A stretch of DNA of 64,000 bases, taken from the NCBI RefSeq assembly GCF_006970445.1, contig NZ_CP033877.1, forward strand, positions 1,434,750 to 1,498,749, given 5' to 3'. A program made the translations under genes and the position numbers. The notes under the pieces are model-generated. The model did no database searches. It was not told where the DNA came from and was given only the letters and a program-made list of their open reading frames with translations. How positions within the stretch are numbered: the first letter of the stretch is position 1; the number at the start of each line of letters is the position of its first letter. Positions 19,217 through 26,167 of the stretch are shown one piece after another. The DNA comes from Stenotrophomonas maltophilia (lineage in GTDB: Bacteria; Pseudomonadota; Gammaproteobacteria; Xanthomonadales; Xanthomonadaceae).

Positions 19217-20083
19217 ATGACTGCGCCGGAGGATCTGGTGCAGTCCGCGATCTACCGGCATCCGTCCGACACCCTGTTCGGGCGGATGCTGCCGCGCCTG
19301 CTGCACGCCCCGTACTGGACCCGGCTGCGCCGCGCACTGTCCCGGCGCTGGCCGATGCCGGCGCTGGTCAGTGATGTGCGAGACGTGGTCTACGTGAGCT
19401 GGTGGGTCGACGTGCGCCATGCACCAACGCCGCCACCGGGCCATCATTACGTTGTCCATGCCGGACGCACGCCTTTCACCATCCTCAGCTACCGGCACGG
19501 CCACTTCGGGCCGGCGCTGGCGGGACCGCTGCGTTCCTTGATGCCGTCCCCAAGGCAGAGCAACTGGCGCTGGTACCTGCGTCGTGACGATGACCCGGCC
19601 GGGACGCCGGTGGTGCTGTTCGATCGCAACGTGATGGACCAGCAGGCCTTCGTCGCCGGCGCGCGCGCTTTCAGCGATGCCATGCAGCCACACCTGTCCG
19701 CGCGCTTCGAGCACGTGGTGCGCGCCGATGGCGGTGGATACACGCTGATCGAAGGCGGGCAGGGCAGTGCGCCTGCGCTGCACCTGCAGTGGCAGGCCGC
19801 TGCAGGCTGGGACGATGTCGGATGGGCGGCGGCCTTCGGCGGCCATCAGGCCCTGCTGCGCTTCCTGACCTGCCAGGACGAGGCCATTGCCCGCACCTGT
19901 GACCGGCACTGGGCCAGCACCCGCATCGCACTACCGGTCGCGGTCGACAGCCTGCAGCCCCTGCGCCTGTTCGGTGACCTGCATTGCCCGCGCCCGCAGG
20001 CGATGGGCGTGGCGTTGCACGAGGGGCTGGCCTTCCGGCTGCCAAGGGTGCCGTTCCGGGTCGTGTCCGAGCGCCTGTTGTGA
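19217..20083 (+). CDS. conserved protein of unknown function between dapD and yffB
   Basis: A 288-residue soluble protein I cannot name with confidence. It starts two bases after the dapD stop. It has no signal peptide or membrane segment and is rich in Arg, His and Trp. The segments VVYVSWWVDV, PPPGHHYVVHAGRTPFTIL and YRHGHFGP vaguely recall the acetoacetate-decarboxylase-like fold (as in DUF2071 proteins), but I do not see a diagnostic catalytic Lys. Tight packing in a lysine-synthesis operon suggests co-expression, not necessarily function. Confidence 0.6.
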   Translation: MTAPEDLVQSAIYRHPSDTLFGRMLPRLLHAPYWTRLRRALSRRWPMPALVSDVRDVVYVSWWVDVRHAPTPPPGHHYVVHAGRTPFTILSYRHGHFGPALAGPLRSLMPSPRQSNWRWYLRRDDDPAGTPVVLFDRNVMDQQAFVAGARAFSDAMQPHLSARFEHVVRADGGGYTLIEGGQGSAPALHLQWQAAAGWDDVGWAAAFGGHQALLRFLTCQDEAIARTCDRHWASTRIALPVAVDSLQPLRLFGDLHCPRPQAMGVALHEGLAFRLPRVPFRVVSERLL

Positions 20084-20120
20084 GATTCTGGCCCTCTGTT
20101 TTCCAGCATCACAGATGGCC

Positions 20121-20486
20121 ATGAGCACCACTGTCTACGGTTTGAAGAACTGCGATACCTGCAAGAAGGCGACCAAGTGGCTGGACCGCTTCGGTGTGCC
20201 GTACACCTTCATCGATTACCGCGACAACAAACCCAGCCCGGAAATGCTGCTGGCGTGGGCAGCGCAGCTGGGTGGCCTGGCCGCGATGGTGAACAAGTCC
20301 TCCACCACCTGGCGGCAGCTGCCGGACAACCGCAAGGCCGCGGACTCCGAGGCCGAATGGAAGCTGCTGCTGCGCGAGTACCCGCAGCTGATCAAGCGCC
20401 CGCTGGTGGTCACCGCCGACGGCACGGTCAACCAGGGTTTCAGTGACAACGGCTTCAAGGCCCGCTTCGGCGTGGGTGACGCATGA
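20121..20486 (+). CDS. yffB: ArsC/Spx-family reductase-like protein YffB
   Basis: A 121-residue thioredoxin-fold protein of the ArsC family. The N-terminus [19 protein letters not shown] has a CxxC pair (C11, C14), followed by PYTFIDYRD and the C-terminal IKRPLVV segment with the conserved Arg-Pro. The arsenate-reductase pattern is incomplete, so it should not be called an arsenic gene. The yffB-dapE pairing is conserved in Gammaproteobacteria including E. coli. An in-frame ATG two codons upstream (20115) is an equally possible start. Overlaps dapE by 4 bases. Confidence 0.85.
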   Translation: MSTTVYGLKNCDTCKKATKWLDRFGVPYTFIDYRDNKPSPEMLLAWAAQLGGLAAMVNKSSTTWRQLPDNRKAADSEAEWKLLLREYPQLIKRPLVVTADGTVNQGFSDNGFKARFGVGDA

Positions 20487-21610
20487 GCGCGGTCCTCGAC
20501 CTGACCTGCGAGCTGATCGCACGACCCTCGGTGACGCCCGATGATGCCGGTTGCCAGGCGCTGCTGGCGGCACGCCTGAAGCAGGCCGGGTTCCAGTGCG
20601 ATCACCTGCGGCTGGGCGAGGTCGACAACCTGTGGGCGACCCACGGCCAGGGCGCGCCGGTACTGGTGCTGCTGGGCCATACCGACGTGGTGCCGACGGG
20701 CCCGCGCGAGGCCTGGACCAGCGACCCGTTCATGCCGCAGATCCGTGACGGCGTGCTGTATGGCCGTGGCACCGCCGACATGAAGGGCAGCGTGGCGGCG
20801 TTCGTGGTGGCGGCCGAGCAGTTCGTCGCCGCGCATCCCGATCACCCCGGCACGCTGGCGGTGCTGCTGACCAGCGACGAGGAGGGCGATGCCATCGATG
20901 GCGTGCGCCACGTTGCACGGCTGTTCGCCGAGCGCGGCCAACGCATCGACTGGTGCATCACCGGCGAGCCGTCGTCGACCGCGACGCTGGGTGACCTGCT
21001 GCGCGTGGGTCGTCGTGGCAGCCTGTCGGCCAAGCTGCGCGTGCAGGGCGTACAAGGCCACGTGGCGTATCCGGAGAAGGCACGCAACCCGATCCACCAG
21101 GCGGCGCCGGCCCTGGCCGAGCTGAGTGCGCGGCGCTGGGATGACGGCTACGAAAGTTTCCCGCCGACCAGCCTGCAGATCTCCAACATCCATGCCGGTA
21201 CCGGTGCCAACAACGTGATTCCCGGCGAGCTCGAGGTGGATTTCAACATCCGCTACAACCCGCACTGGGATGCGCCGAAGCTGGAAGCGGAGATCACTTC
21301 GCTGATGGACCGGCATGGCCTGCAGTACACGCTGAAGTGGCATCGCAGCGGCGAGCCGTTCTACACCCCGGAGGGCACGCTGCGCGCCACCGCGCGTGCG
21401 GTGCTGGCCGAGCACATCGGCCGTGCACCGGAGGAAAGCACCGGTGGCGGCACGTCCGATGCACGCTTCATCGCGCCATTGGGCGCGCAGTGCATCGAAG
21501 TGGGGCCGGTCAACGCCAGCATCCACCAGGTGGACGAGAACGTGCGCGTGGACGATCTGGAGGCATTGCCGGGGCTGTACCAGCGGCTGGTGGAACGGCT
21601 GCTGGTGTGA
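20483..21610 (+). CDS. dapE: succinyl-diaminopimelate desuccinylase
   Basis: Di-zinc M20-family hydrolase giving LL-diaminopimelate and succinate; peptidoglycan and lysine precursor. 375 residues, as expected. Zinc and catalytic motifs: [11 protein letters not shown] (His67-Asp69 region), [16 protein letters not shown] (bridging Asp), [10 protein letters not shown] (catalytic and ligand Glu), GEPSS, and the C-terminal ligand in [21 protein letters not shown] is also typical. Coupled to yffB by ATGA. Last gene of the unit. Confidence 0.97.
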   Translation: MSAVLDLTCELIARPSVTPDDAGCQALLAARLKQAGFQCDHLRLGEVDNLWATHGQGAPVLVLLGHTDVVPTGPREAWTSDPFMPQIRDGVLYGRGTADMKGSVAAFVVAAEQFVAAHPDHPGTLAVLLTSDEEGDAIDGVRHVARLFAERGQRIDWCITGEPSSTATLGDLLRVGRRGSLSAKLRVQGVQGHVAYPEKARNPIHQAAPALAELSARRWDDGYESFPPTSLQISNIHAGTGANNVIPGELEVDFNIRYNPHWDAPKLEAEITSLMDRHGLQYTLKWHRSGEPFYTPEGTLRATARAVLAEHIGRAPEESTGGGTSDARFIAPLGAQCIEVGPVNASIHQVDENVRVDDLEALPGLYQRLVERLLV

Positions 21611-21640
21611 ACCCCGCGGTGGAGATGCCTCGGTCCTGCT

Positions 21641-21673
21641 GAGGTGGGTGCCGACCGTTGGTCGGCACACCTC
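21641..21673. repeat. palindrome between dapE and the Sel1 lipoprotein gene
   Basis: Arms gaggtgggtgccgacc and ggtcggcacacctc around gtt; the core is the same GTGCCGACC palindrome as at 9773. It lies between convergent genes and may terminate both weakly. Confidence 0.75.
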
Positions 21674-21682
21674 CCGGCCGCT

Positions 21683-22567
21683 CTATTCCGAAAAGATGAA
21701 GAACGGCGGCTCGACCGCTTTTTTCCAGTAACTCGGCGCCGCCATGTAGAAGCGCTGCGCCTCGGCCCGCGCGAACCAGCGCACGGCTGCGTCGGTGTCC
21801 TTGTCCACGCCCGGTGCACCGCGGCCCAGCAGCAGTCCGGCGAAGTACTGGCCGAACACATTGCCCTTCTCGCCGGCACGCTGGTACAGCTGCAGCGCAC
21901 GCGCAGGATCGCGCGGCAGTCCCATGCCTGCCTCCAGCAGCGCGCCCAGGTCCACCTGGGCTTCGGCATCGCCGCGCTCGGCGCGACGCTGGATCTGCGC
22001 AACCCGCGGATGCACGGTGTCATCCTGTGCGGCCACCGCATCCGGCAGTCGCGACGACGAACTCGGGTAGCGCTTGTAGATCATTCCGCGCAGGTCCCAG
22101 CGCAGCGCCTGTTCCGCGTCGCCACGCTGACGATAGGCCTTGGCGAGTTCGTAGAACGCATAGGGATTGCCGTGGTAGGCCGCCGCCAGATAGGCGCGTT
22201 CGCCACGTCGCCAGGATGCGCGCAGCACCGGTGCCGGGTTGATGTGGGGGCTGTCGGCATACCGCAGCGTGCCGGAGGTCCAGATCCGGCCCAATGCTTC
22301 TTCCGCCCTGGTGTTGTGGAAGGTCCAGGGTGTGACCGCGGCGGCACGCTCGTAGTAGGCGATGGCGCGCGGGTCGTTGAAGCGCTCGAAGGTTTGCGCG
22401 GTATCAAAGGCACCCTCGAAGCTGCCGTCGGTGCCGCGTTGCTCCAGGCTCTGCAGCTGAGCCGGCGGCAGGGGCGAGGGCGGGGGCAGGGTCTGGCAGG
22501 CGGCCAGGCCCAGGCAGAACAGGGCGGCCAGCGCCGCGTTGCGTCCAATGCGGTGTTGCATTTCCAT
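21683..22567 (-). CDS. Sel1-repeat lipoprotein
   Basis: A 294-residue predicted lipoprotein: signal with lipobox LAAC (about residues 21-24), then a Pro-rich linker. Sel1/TPR-like alpha-helical repeats follow: AIAYYERAAAVTPW (about 75), NPYAFYELAKAYRQRGDAEQ (about 140), AEAQVDLGALLEAGMGLPRD and NVFGQYFAGLLLGRGAPGVD plus AAVRWFARAEAQ. Sel1 repeats serve as protein-protein scaffolds; the partner is unknown. Divergent from the asnB leader with a spacer of about 90 bases. Confidence 0.8.
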   Translation of the reverse strand: MEMQHRIGRNAALAALFCLGLAACQTLPPPSPLPPAQLQSLEQRGTDGSFEGAFDTAQTFERFNDPRAIAYYERAAAVTPWTFHNTRAEEALGRIWTSGTLRYADSPHINPAPVLRASWRRGERAYLAAAYHGNPYAFYELAKAYRQRGDAEQALRWDLRGMIYKRYPSSSSRLPDAVAAQDDTVHPRVAQIQRRAERGDAEAQVDLGALLEAGMGLPRDPARALQLYQRAGEKGNVFGQYFAGLLLGRGAPGVDKDTDAAVRWFARAEAQRFYMAAPSYWKKAVEPPFFIFSE

Positions 22568-22623
22568 TACACGTTCTACGGCGGGCCATTATGCGCTCCG
22601 GGGAGTGGTTGCCAACGCAACGG

Positions 22624-22652
22624 TTGCGCCGTGCCGGAAACCGGGGTAGGGT
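22624..22652 (+). promoter_or_regulatory. putative promoter of the asnB leader transcript
   Basis: TTGCGC (22624-22629), a 17-base spacer and TAGGGT (22647-22652). The leader ATG follows eight bases later at 22660, so the transcript would begin at or next to the AUG, a leaderless leader peptide. Inferred from spacing; the -10 is not strong. Confidence 0.45.
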
Positions 22653-22659
22653 CGATGCC

Positions 22660-22761
22660 ATGTCGATCCGCCTGGCCACCGCCGTCAATAACAACAACCG
22701 CAATAATCTGCGCGCGAATAATCGTGCGCGGCCGATGCGGGACTGCGCCCTGGGTAGATAG
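22660..22761 (+). CDS. 33-residue asparagine-rich leader peptide of asnB
   Basis: ATG at 22660 to TAG at 22761. The peptide holds eight Asn in 33 residues, at positions 10-13, 15-16 and 20-21 (VNNNNRNNLRANNR), using both AAT and AAC. Nothing else is notable. It is followed after 25 bases by a perfect terminator and then asnB, the classical layout of an amino-acid attenuator leader in which ribosomes stall on codons for the pathway's product. Codons 25-27 (22732-22741) hold the antiterminator segment. No Shine-Dalgarno stands out. I know leader peptides for his, trp, leu, ilv, thr and phe operons; an Asn one is not familiar to me. Confidence 0.8.
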   Translation: MSIRLATAVNNNNRNNLRANNRARPMRDCALGR

Positions 22762-22820
22762 ACAGCAACACACGCCCGGACACCAGAAAACCCGCATCGG
22801 CCGATGCGGGTTTTTTTGTG
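22732..22820 (+). promoter_or_regulatory. asparagine attenuator: antiterminator and terminator of asnB
   Basis: Terminator: ccggcat-type palindrome cccgcatcggccgatgcggg (22791-22810) preceded by AAAA and followed by seven T. Antiterminator: ccgatgcggg at 22732-22741 is identical over ten bases to the terminator 3' arm (22801-22810), so it can pair with the 5' arm (22791-22800) and exclude the terminator. A ribosome stalled at the Asn codons 22687-22722 leaves 22732-22741 free; a ribosome that reads through to the stop at 22759 occupies the interval between the two pairing segments. A small upstream stem (22711-22715 with 22726-22730) may act as protector. Mechanism inferred from base pairing. 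Confidence 0.8.
22787..22817 (+). terminator. intrinsic terminator in the asnB leader
   Basis: Eight to ten perfect GC-rich pairs with a GGCC loop, A4 before and T7 after. It stands between the leader ORF and the structural gene, so it must be conditional for asnB to be expressed. Confidence 0.9.
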
Positions 22821-22900
22821 CCCGGGCGCAGCCCTACCCGGGCCTGGATGGCCGGTCGAACACCTTCCCACCCGTGAAATCCCCCAACAGGAGCTCCCCC

Positions 22901-24592
22901 ATGTGTTCGATCTTCGGAATCTTCGGCCTGCAGGCCGGTGACGATCTTCCGGCCCTGCGCCGCCATGCGCTGGAACTGTCGCAGCGCCAGCGCCACCGTG
23001 GCCCCGACTGGAGCGGCGTATACCTCGACGAAGGTGCGCTGCTGGTTCACGAGCGGCTGGCCATCGTCGACCCGGCCGGTGGTTCGCAGCCGCTGCTGTC
23101 GGCCGATGGCCAGCTGGCGCTGGCGGTGAACGGCGAGATCTACAACCACCAGGCATTGAAGGCGGCGCTGACCACCGCCTACGACTTCCAGACCGGCTCG
23201 GACTGCGAGGTGATCAACGCGCTGTACCGCCAGGGCGCTTCGCCGGCGCAGTGGCTGGAACAGCTCAATGGCATCTTCGCGTTCGCGCTGTGGGACCGCG
23301 ACAGCGGCCGCGTTCTGGTGGCGCGCGATCCGGTCGGCGTGGTGCCGCTGTACTGGGGTCACGATGCCCAGGGGCGTCTGCGCGTGGCCTCGGAAATGAA
23401 GGCGCTGGTCGATACCTGTGCCGATGTCGCGCAGTTCCCGCCGGGCCATTATTTCGACAGTGCCCGTGGTGAGCTGGTGCGCTACTACCAGCAACCGTGG
23501 CGCGACTATGCCGACGTGCGGGGCCGCCAGGCGGATCTGGCCGAGCTGCGCCAGGCCTTCGAACATGCGGTGGAACGCCAGCTGATGAGTGATGTGCCGT
23601 ACGGCGTGCTGCTGTCCGGTGGCCTGGACTCGTCACTGGTGGCGGCGGTGGCCGCGCGTTACGCACGTCGCCGTATCGAGGATGGCGGCCAGACCGAAGC
23701 CTGGTGGCCGCGGCTGCACTCGTTCGCGATCGGCTTGAATGGCTCGCCCGATCTGGCCGCCGCTGCCATCGCCGCCGAAGCGCTGGGCACCGTGCATCAC
23801 GGCTTCGAGTACACCTTCGAGGAAGGCCTCGATGCGCTGCCGGAAGTGATCCGCCACATCGAGACCTACGACGTCACCACCATCCGCGCATCGACGCCGA
23901 TGTTCCTGCTGGCACGGCGGATCAAGGCCATGGGGGTGAAGATGGTGCTGTCCGGCGAGGGCAGCGACGAGATCTTTGGTGGCTACCTGTATTTCCACAA
24001 GGCACCGGATGCGCGTGAGTTCCACGACGAGCTGGTACGCAAGCTCGACGCCCTGCACAACTACGACTGCCTACGTGCGAACAAGTCGATGATGGCCTGG
24101 GGCGTGGAGCCGCGCGTGCCGTTCCTCGACCGTGAGTTCCTCGATGTGGCGATGCGCTTCGATGCCGCGCACAAGATGGTCGGCGCAGGTTTTGGCGGCC
24201 GCCGCATCGAGAAGGCAGTGCTGCGCGAGGCGTTCGATGGCTACCTGCCGGACAGCATCCTGTGGCGGCAGAAGGAACAGTTCAGCGATGGCGTTGGCTA
24301 CGGCTGGATCGATGGATTGAAGGCGCATGCCGAGGCGCAGGTGAGCGACCGCGTCCTGGCCGCGGCCGACAAGCGCTTCCCGCACAACCCGCCGCAGACC
24401 AAGGAGGCGTACTACTACCGCCACCTGTTCGAGCAGTTCTTCCCGAGCCGTGCGGCTGCCGAGACCGTGCCGGGCGGCAAGTCGATCGCCTGTTCGTCGC
24501 CGGCGGCCATTGCCTGGGACGCCAGCTTCGCCGCAGCTGCAGATCCGTCGGGTCGCGCGATCGCCGGCGTGCACGCGCAGGCCCTGGCCTAA
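22901..24592 (+). CDS. asnB: glutamine-dependent asparagine synthetase B
   Basis: Cytoplasmic enzyme making Asn from Asp, Gln and ATP. 563 residues. The start MCSIFGIFGL puts the nucleophilic Cys at position 2, as class II glutamine amidotransferases require; ribosome-binding site aggag precedes it. HRGPDWSG, the NGEIYNH loop and the SGSDCEV region complete the amidotransferase domain (1-190). The synthetase domain has the PP-loop LLSGGLDSSLVAAV (about 230), IRASTPMFLLAR and VLSGEGSDEIFGGYLYF (about 345). An open frame runs upstream without stop but has no homology and would bury Cys2. Expression probably depends on the leader at 22660-22820. Confidence 0.96.
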   Translation: MCSIFGIFGLQAGDDLPALRRHALELSQRQRHRGPDWSGVYLDEGALLVHERLAIVDPAGGSQPLLSADGQLALAVNGEIYNHQALKAALTTAYDFQTGSDCEVINALYRQGASPAQWLEQLNGIFAFALWDRDSGRVLVARDPVGVVPLYWGHDAQGRLRVASEMKALVDTCADVAQFPPGHYFDSARGELVRYYQQPWRDYADVRGRQADLAELRQAFEHAVERQLMSDVPYGVLLSGGLDSSLVAAVAARYARRRIEDGGQTEAWWPRLHSFAIGLNGSPDLAAAAIAAEALGTVHHGFEYTFEEGLDALPEVIRHIETYDVTTIRASTPMFLLARRIKAMGVKMVLSGEGSDEIFGGYLYFHKAPDAREFHDELVRKLDALHNYDCLRANKSMMAWGVEPRVPFLDREFLDVAMRFDAAHKMVGAGFGGRRIEKAVLREAFDGYLPDSILWRQKEQFSDGVGYGWIDGLKAHAEAQVSDRVLAAADKRFPHNPPQTKEAYYYRHLFEQFFPSRAAAETVPGGKSIACSSPAAIAWDASFAAAADPSGRAIAGVHAQALA

Positions 24593-24597
24593 GCCCC

Positions 24598-24664
24598 AAA
24601 AAGGGGACGGAGGGGATTAAGTCGTTTGCGCCACATACGACTTAATCCCCTCCGTCCCCTTTTT
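24598..24664. repeat. perfect 27-base inverted repeat, bidirectional terminator-like
   Basis: Left arm 24598-24624 (aaaaaggggacggagggg then attaagtcg), 13-base loop, right arm 24638-24664 its exact complement ending in five T. With A-runs outside on both sides it could terminate in both directions. It directly follows the asnB stop and ends 35 bases before the antiporter start. Confidence 0.85.
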
Positions 24665-24698
24665 GTATCATCGCCCCCCTGCACATTGGGGAATGTTC

Positions 24699-26081
24699 AT
24701 GGACGTACAGACCGGGGGCCAGGCGCCGCCGATCAAGTGGGGCTGGCGCTACCTGGCCTGGGCCGGGGTGCCGTTGCTGGCTGGCGTGCTGCTGGCGCGG
24801 TATGCCGGGCCGGCGGCGCCCGAGGCGGTTGCCCGTGCCACGGCTGCTGCCGAAGGCAGCTGGGTACAGCATCTGGCGTCACCGCTGGGCCTGTTCCTGC
24901 TGCAGCTGCTGGTGCTGCTGCTGGTGGCCAAGGGCGCGGGGGCGCTGCTCAAGCGCTTCGGGCAACCGGCGGTGATCGGCGAGATGGCCGCTGGCCTGAT
25001 GATGGGGCCGCTGGTGCTCGGCAGCCTGTTGCCACAGCTGCACAGCATCCTGTTCCCGGCGAGTTCGCTGGGGCCGCTGGGCATGCTCAGCCAGCTGGGC
25101 GTACTGATGTTCCTGCTGGTGGCCGGTGCCGAGCTGGACCTGGCGGCGCTGCGTGGCCGCCGGCGTTTCGCCTTCACGGTCAGCCATGCCGGCATTGCAG
25201 TGCCATTCGTGCTCGGCGTCGCGTTGGCGATCTGGCTGTATCCGCAGCACGGGCCACAGGGTGTGGGCTTCACCGCATTCGCACTTTTCGTGGGTATCTC
25301 GATGAGCATCACGGCCTTCCCCGTGCTGCTGCGCATCCTGGCCGATCGCGGGATCACACAGACGCCACTGGGGCAGACCGCGATCGCCTGCGCTGCCTTG
25401 GGCGATGCCACCGCGTGGTGCCTGCTGGCGCTGATCGTGGCCGCCGCCCAGGCCAGCGGCTGGTTGCCGGCCAGCCTCAACCTGGTGTGCGTGGTCGCGT
25501 TCGTGGCATTGATGCTGGCGTTGGTGAAGCCGTGGTTCGCGCGCCAGCAGATTGCGCCGGGCCGTGAGGGGCGCTGGCTGCTCGGCATCCTGCTGCTGTC
25601 GCTGGGCAGTGCGCTGGTCACCGAGATGCTGGGCATCCACGCGCTGTTCGGTGCGTTCGCTGCGGGCGTAGCGGTATCGTCCAACGCGCAGCTGCGCGAC
25701 CTGCTGATGGCCCGCGTCGAACCCTTCGCGGTAACCCTGCTGCTGCCGCTGTTCTTCGCCATGACCGGGCTGCGCATGCGCGCCGATACGCTGCAGGCCA
25801 GCGACATCGTGTTGTGCGGTGTGGTGATCGTGGTAGCCACGACGGGCAAGCTGCTGGGCACCTTCAGTGCCGCGCGCAGTGCCGGCATGCCCACGCGCGA
25901 GGCGTGGCGGCTGGGCGCACTGATGAACACCCGTGGCCTGATGGAGCTGATCGTGCTCAACCTGGGGCACGAGCTGGGCCTGCTCGGCGACCGCCTGTTC
26001 GCGGTGCTGGTGATCATGGCACTGGTGACCACGGCGATGACCGGGCCGCTGCTGAACCTGATCGAGCGGCGCAGGGGCTGA
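24699..26081 (+). CDS. CPA2-family cation:proton antiporter
   Basis: A 460-residue integral inner-membrane protein with about 12-13 membrane segments, of the Na+/H+ exchanger (KefB/NapA-like) superfamily. Visible family stretches are VIGEMAAGLMMGPLVLGSLLP (about 100, the inverted-repeat start GEMxAGxxLGP), LMFLLVAGAELDL (about 140), SITAFPVLLRIL (about 205), CAALGDATAWCLLALI with the GDA ion-site Asp (about 230), and FGAFAAGVAVS. No C-terminal TrkA-N domain, so it is short relative to KefB/C. Start at 24699 is chosen because gggga lies six bases upstream. Substrate (Na+ or K+) cannot be told. Confidence 0.85.
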   Translation: MDVQTGGQAPPIKWGWRYLAWAGVPLLAGVLLARYAGPAAPEAVARATAAAEGSWVQHLASPLGLFLLQLLVLLLVAKGAGALLKRFGQPAVIGEMAAGLMMGPLVLGSLLPQLHSILFPASSLGPLGMLSQLGVLMFLLVAGAELDLAALRGRRRFAFTVSHAGIAVPFVLGVALAIWLYPQHGPQGVGFTAFALFVGISMSITAFPVLLRILADRGITQTPLGQTAIACAALGDATAWCLLALIVAAAQASGWLPASLNLVCVVAFVALMLALVKPWFARQQIAPGREGRWLLGILLLSLGSALVTEMLGIHALFGAFAAGVAVSSNAQLRDLLMARVEPFAVTLLLPLFFAMTGLRMRADTLQASDIVLCGVVIVVATTGKLLGTFSAARSAGMPTREAWRLGALMNTRGLMELIVLNLGHELGLLGDRLFAVLVIMALVTTAMTGPLLNLIERRRG

Positions 26082-26091
26082 GTGCTGGACG

Positions 26092-26167
26092 GTAGTGCCG
26101 GCCGCTGGCCGGCATCCAGGCAAGTGTGTCCAGCATCATGAGGTTGCCGGCCAGCGGCCGGCACTAC
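26092..26167. repeat. pair of SMAG elements in inverted orientation
   Basis: Forward copy gtagtgccggccgctggc (26092 on) and inverted copy ending ggccggcactac (26167), 20-odd bases apart, able to fold as one large hairpin. It lies between convergent genes. The terminal GTAG of the right copy provides the TAG stop of the acylase gene. Confidence 0.9.

Noticed and set aside
20115..20486. Arsenate reductase / arsenic resistance gene
   Set aside because: YffB-like with a CxxC pair and dapE linkage; no ars genes nearby.
21644..22900. N-terminal extension of asnB by about 400 codons
   Set aside because: Would remove Cys2 from the N-terminus needed for glutaminase activity, crosses the attenuator and is antisense to the Sel1 lipoprotein gene.
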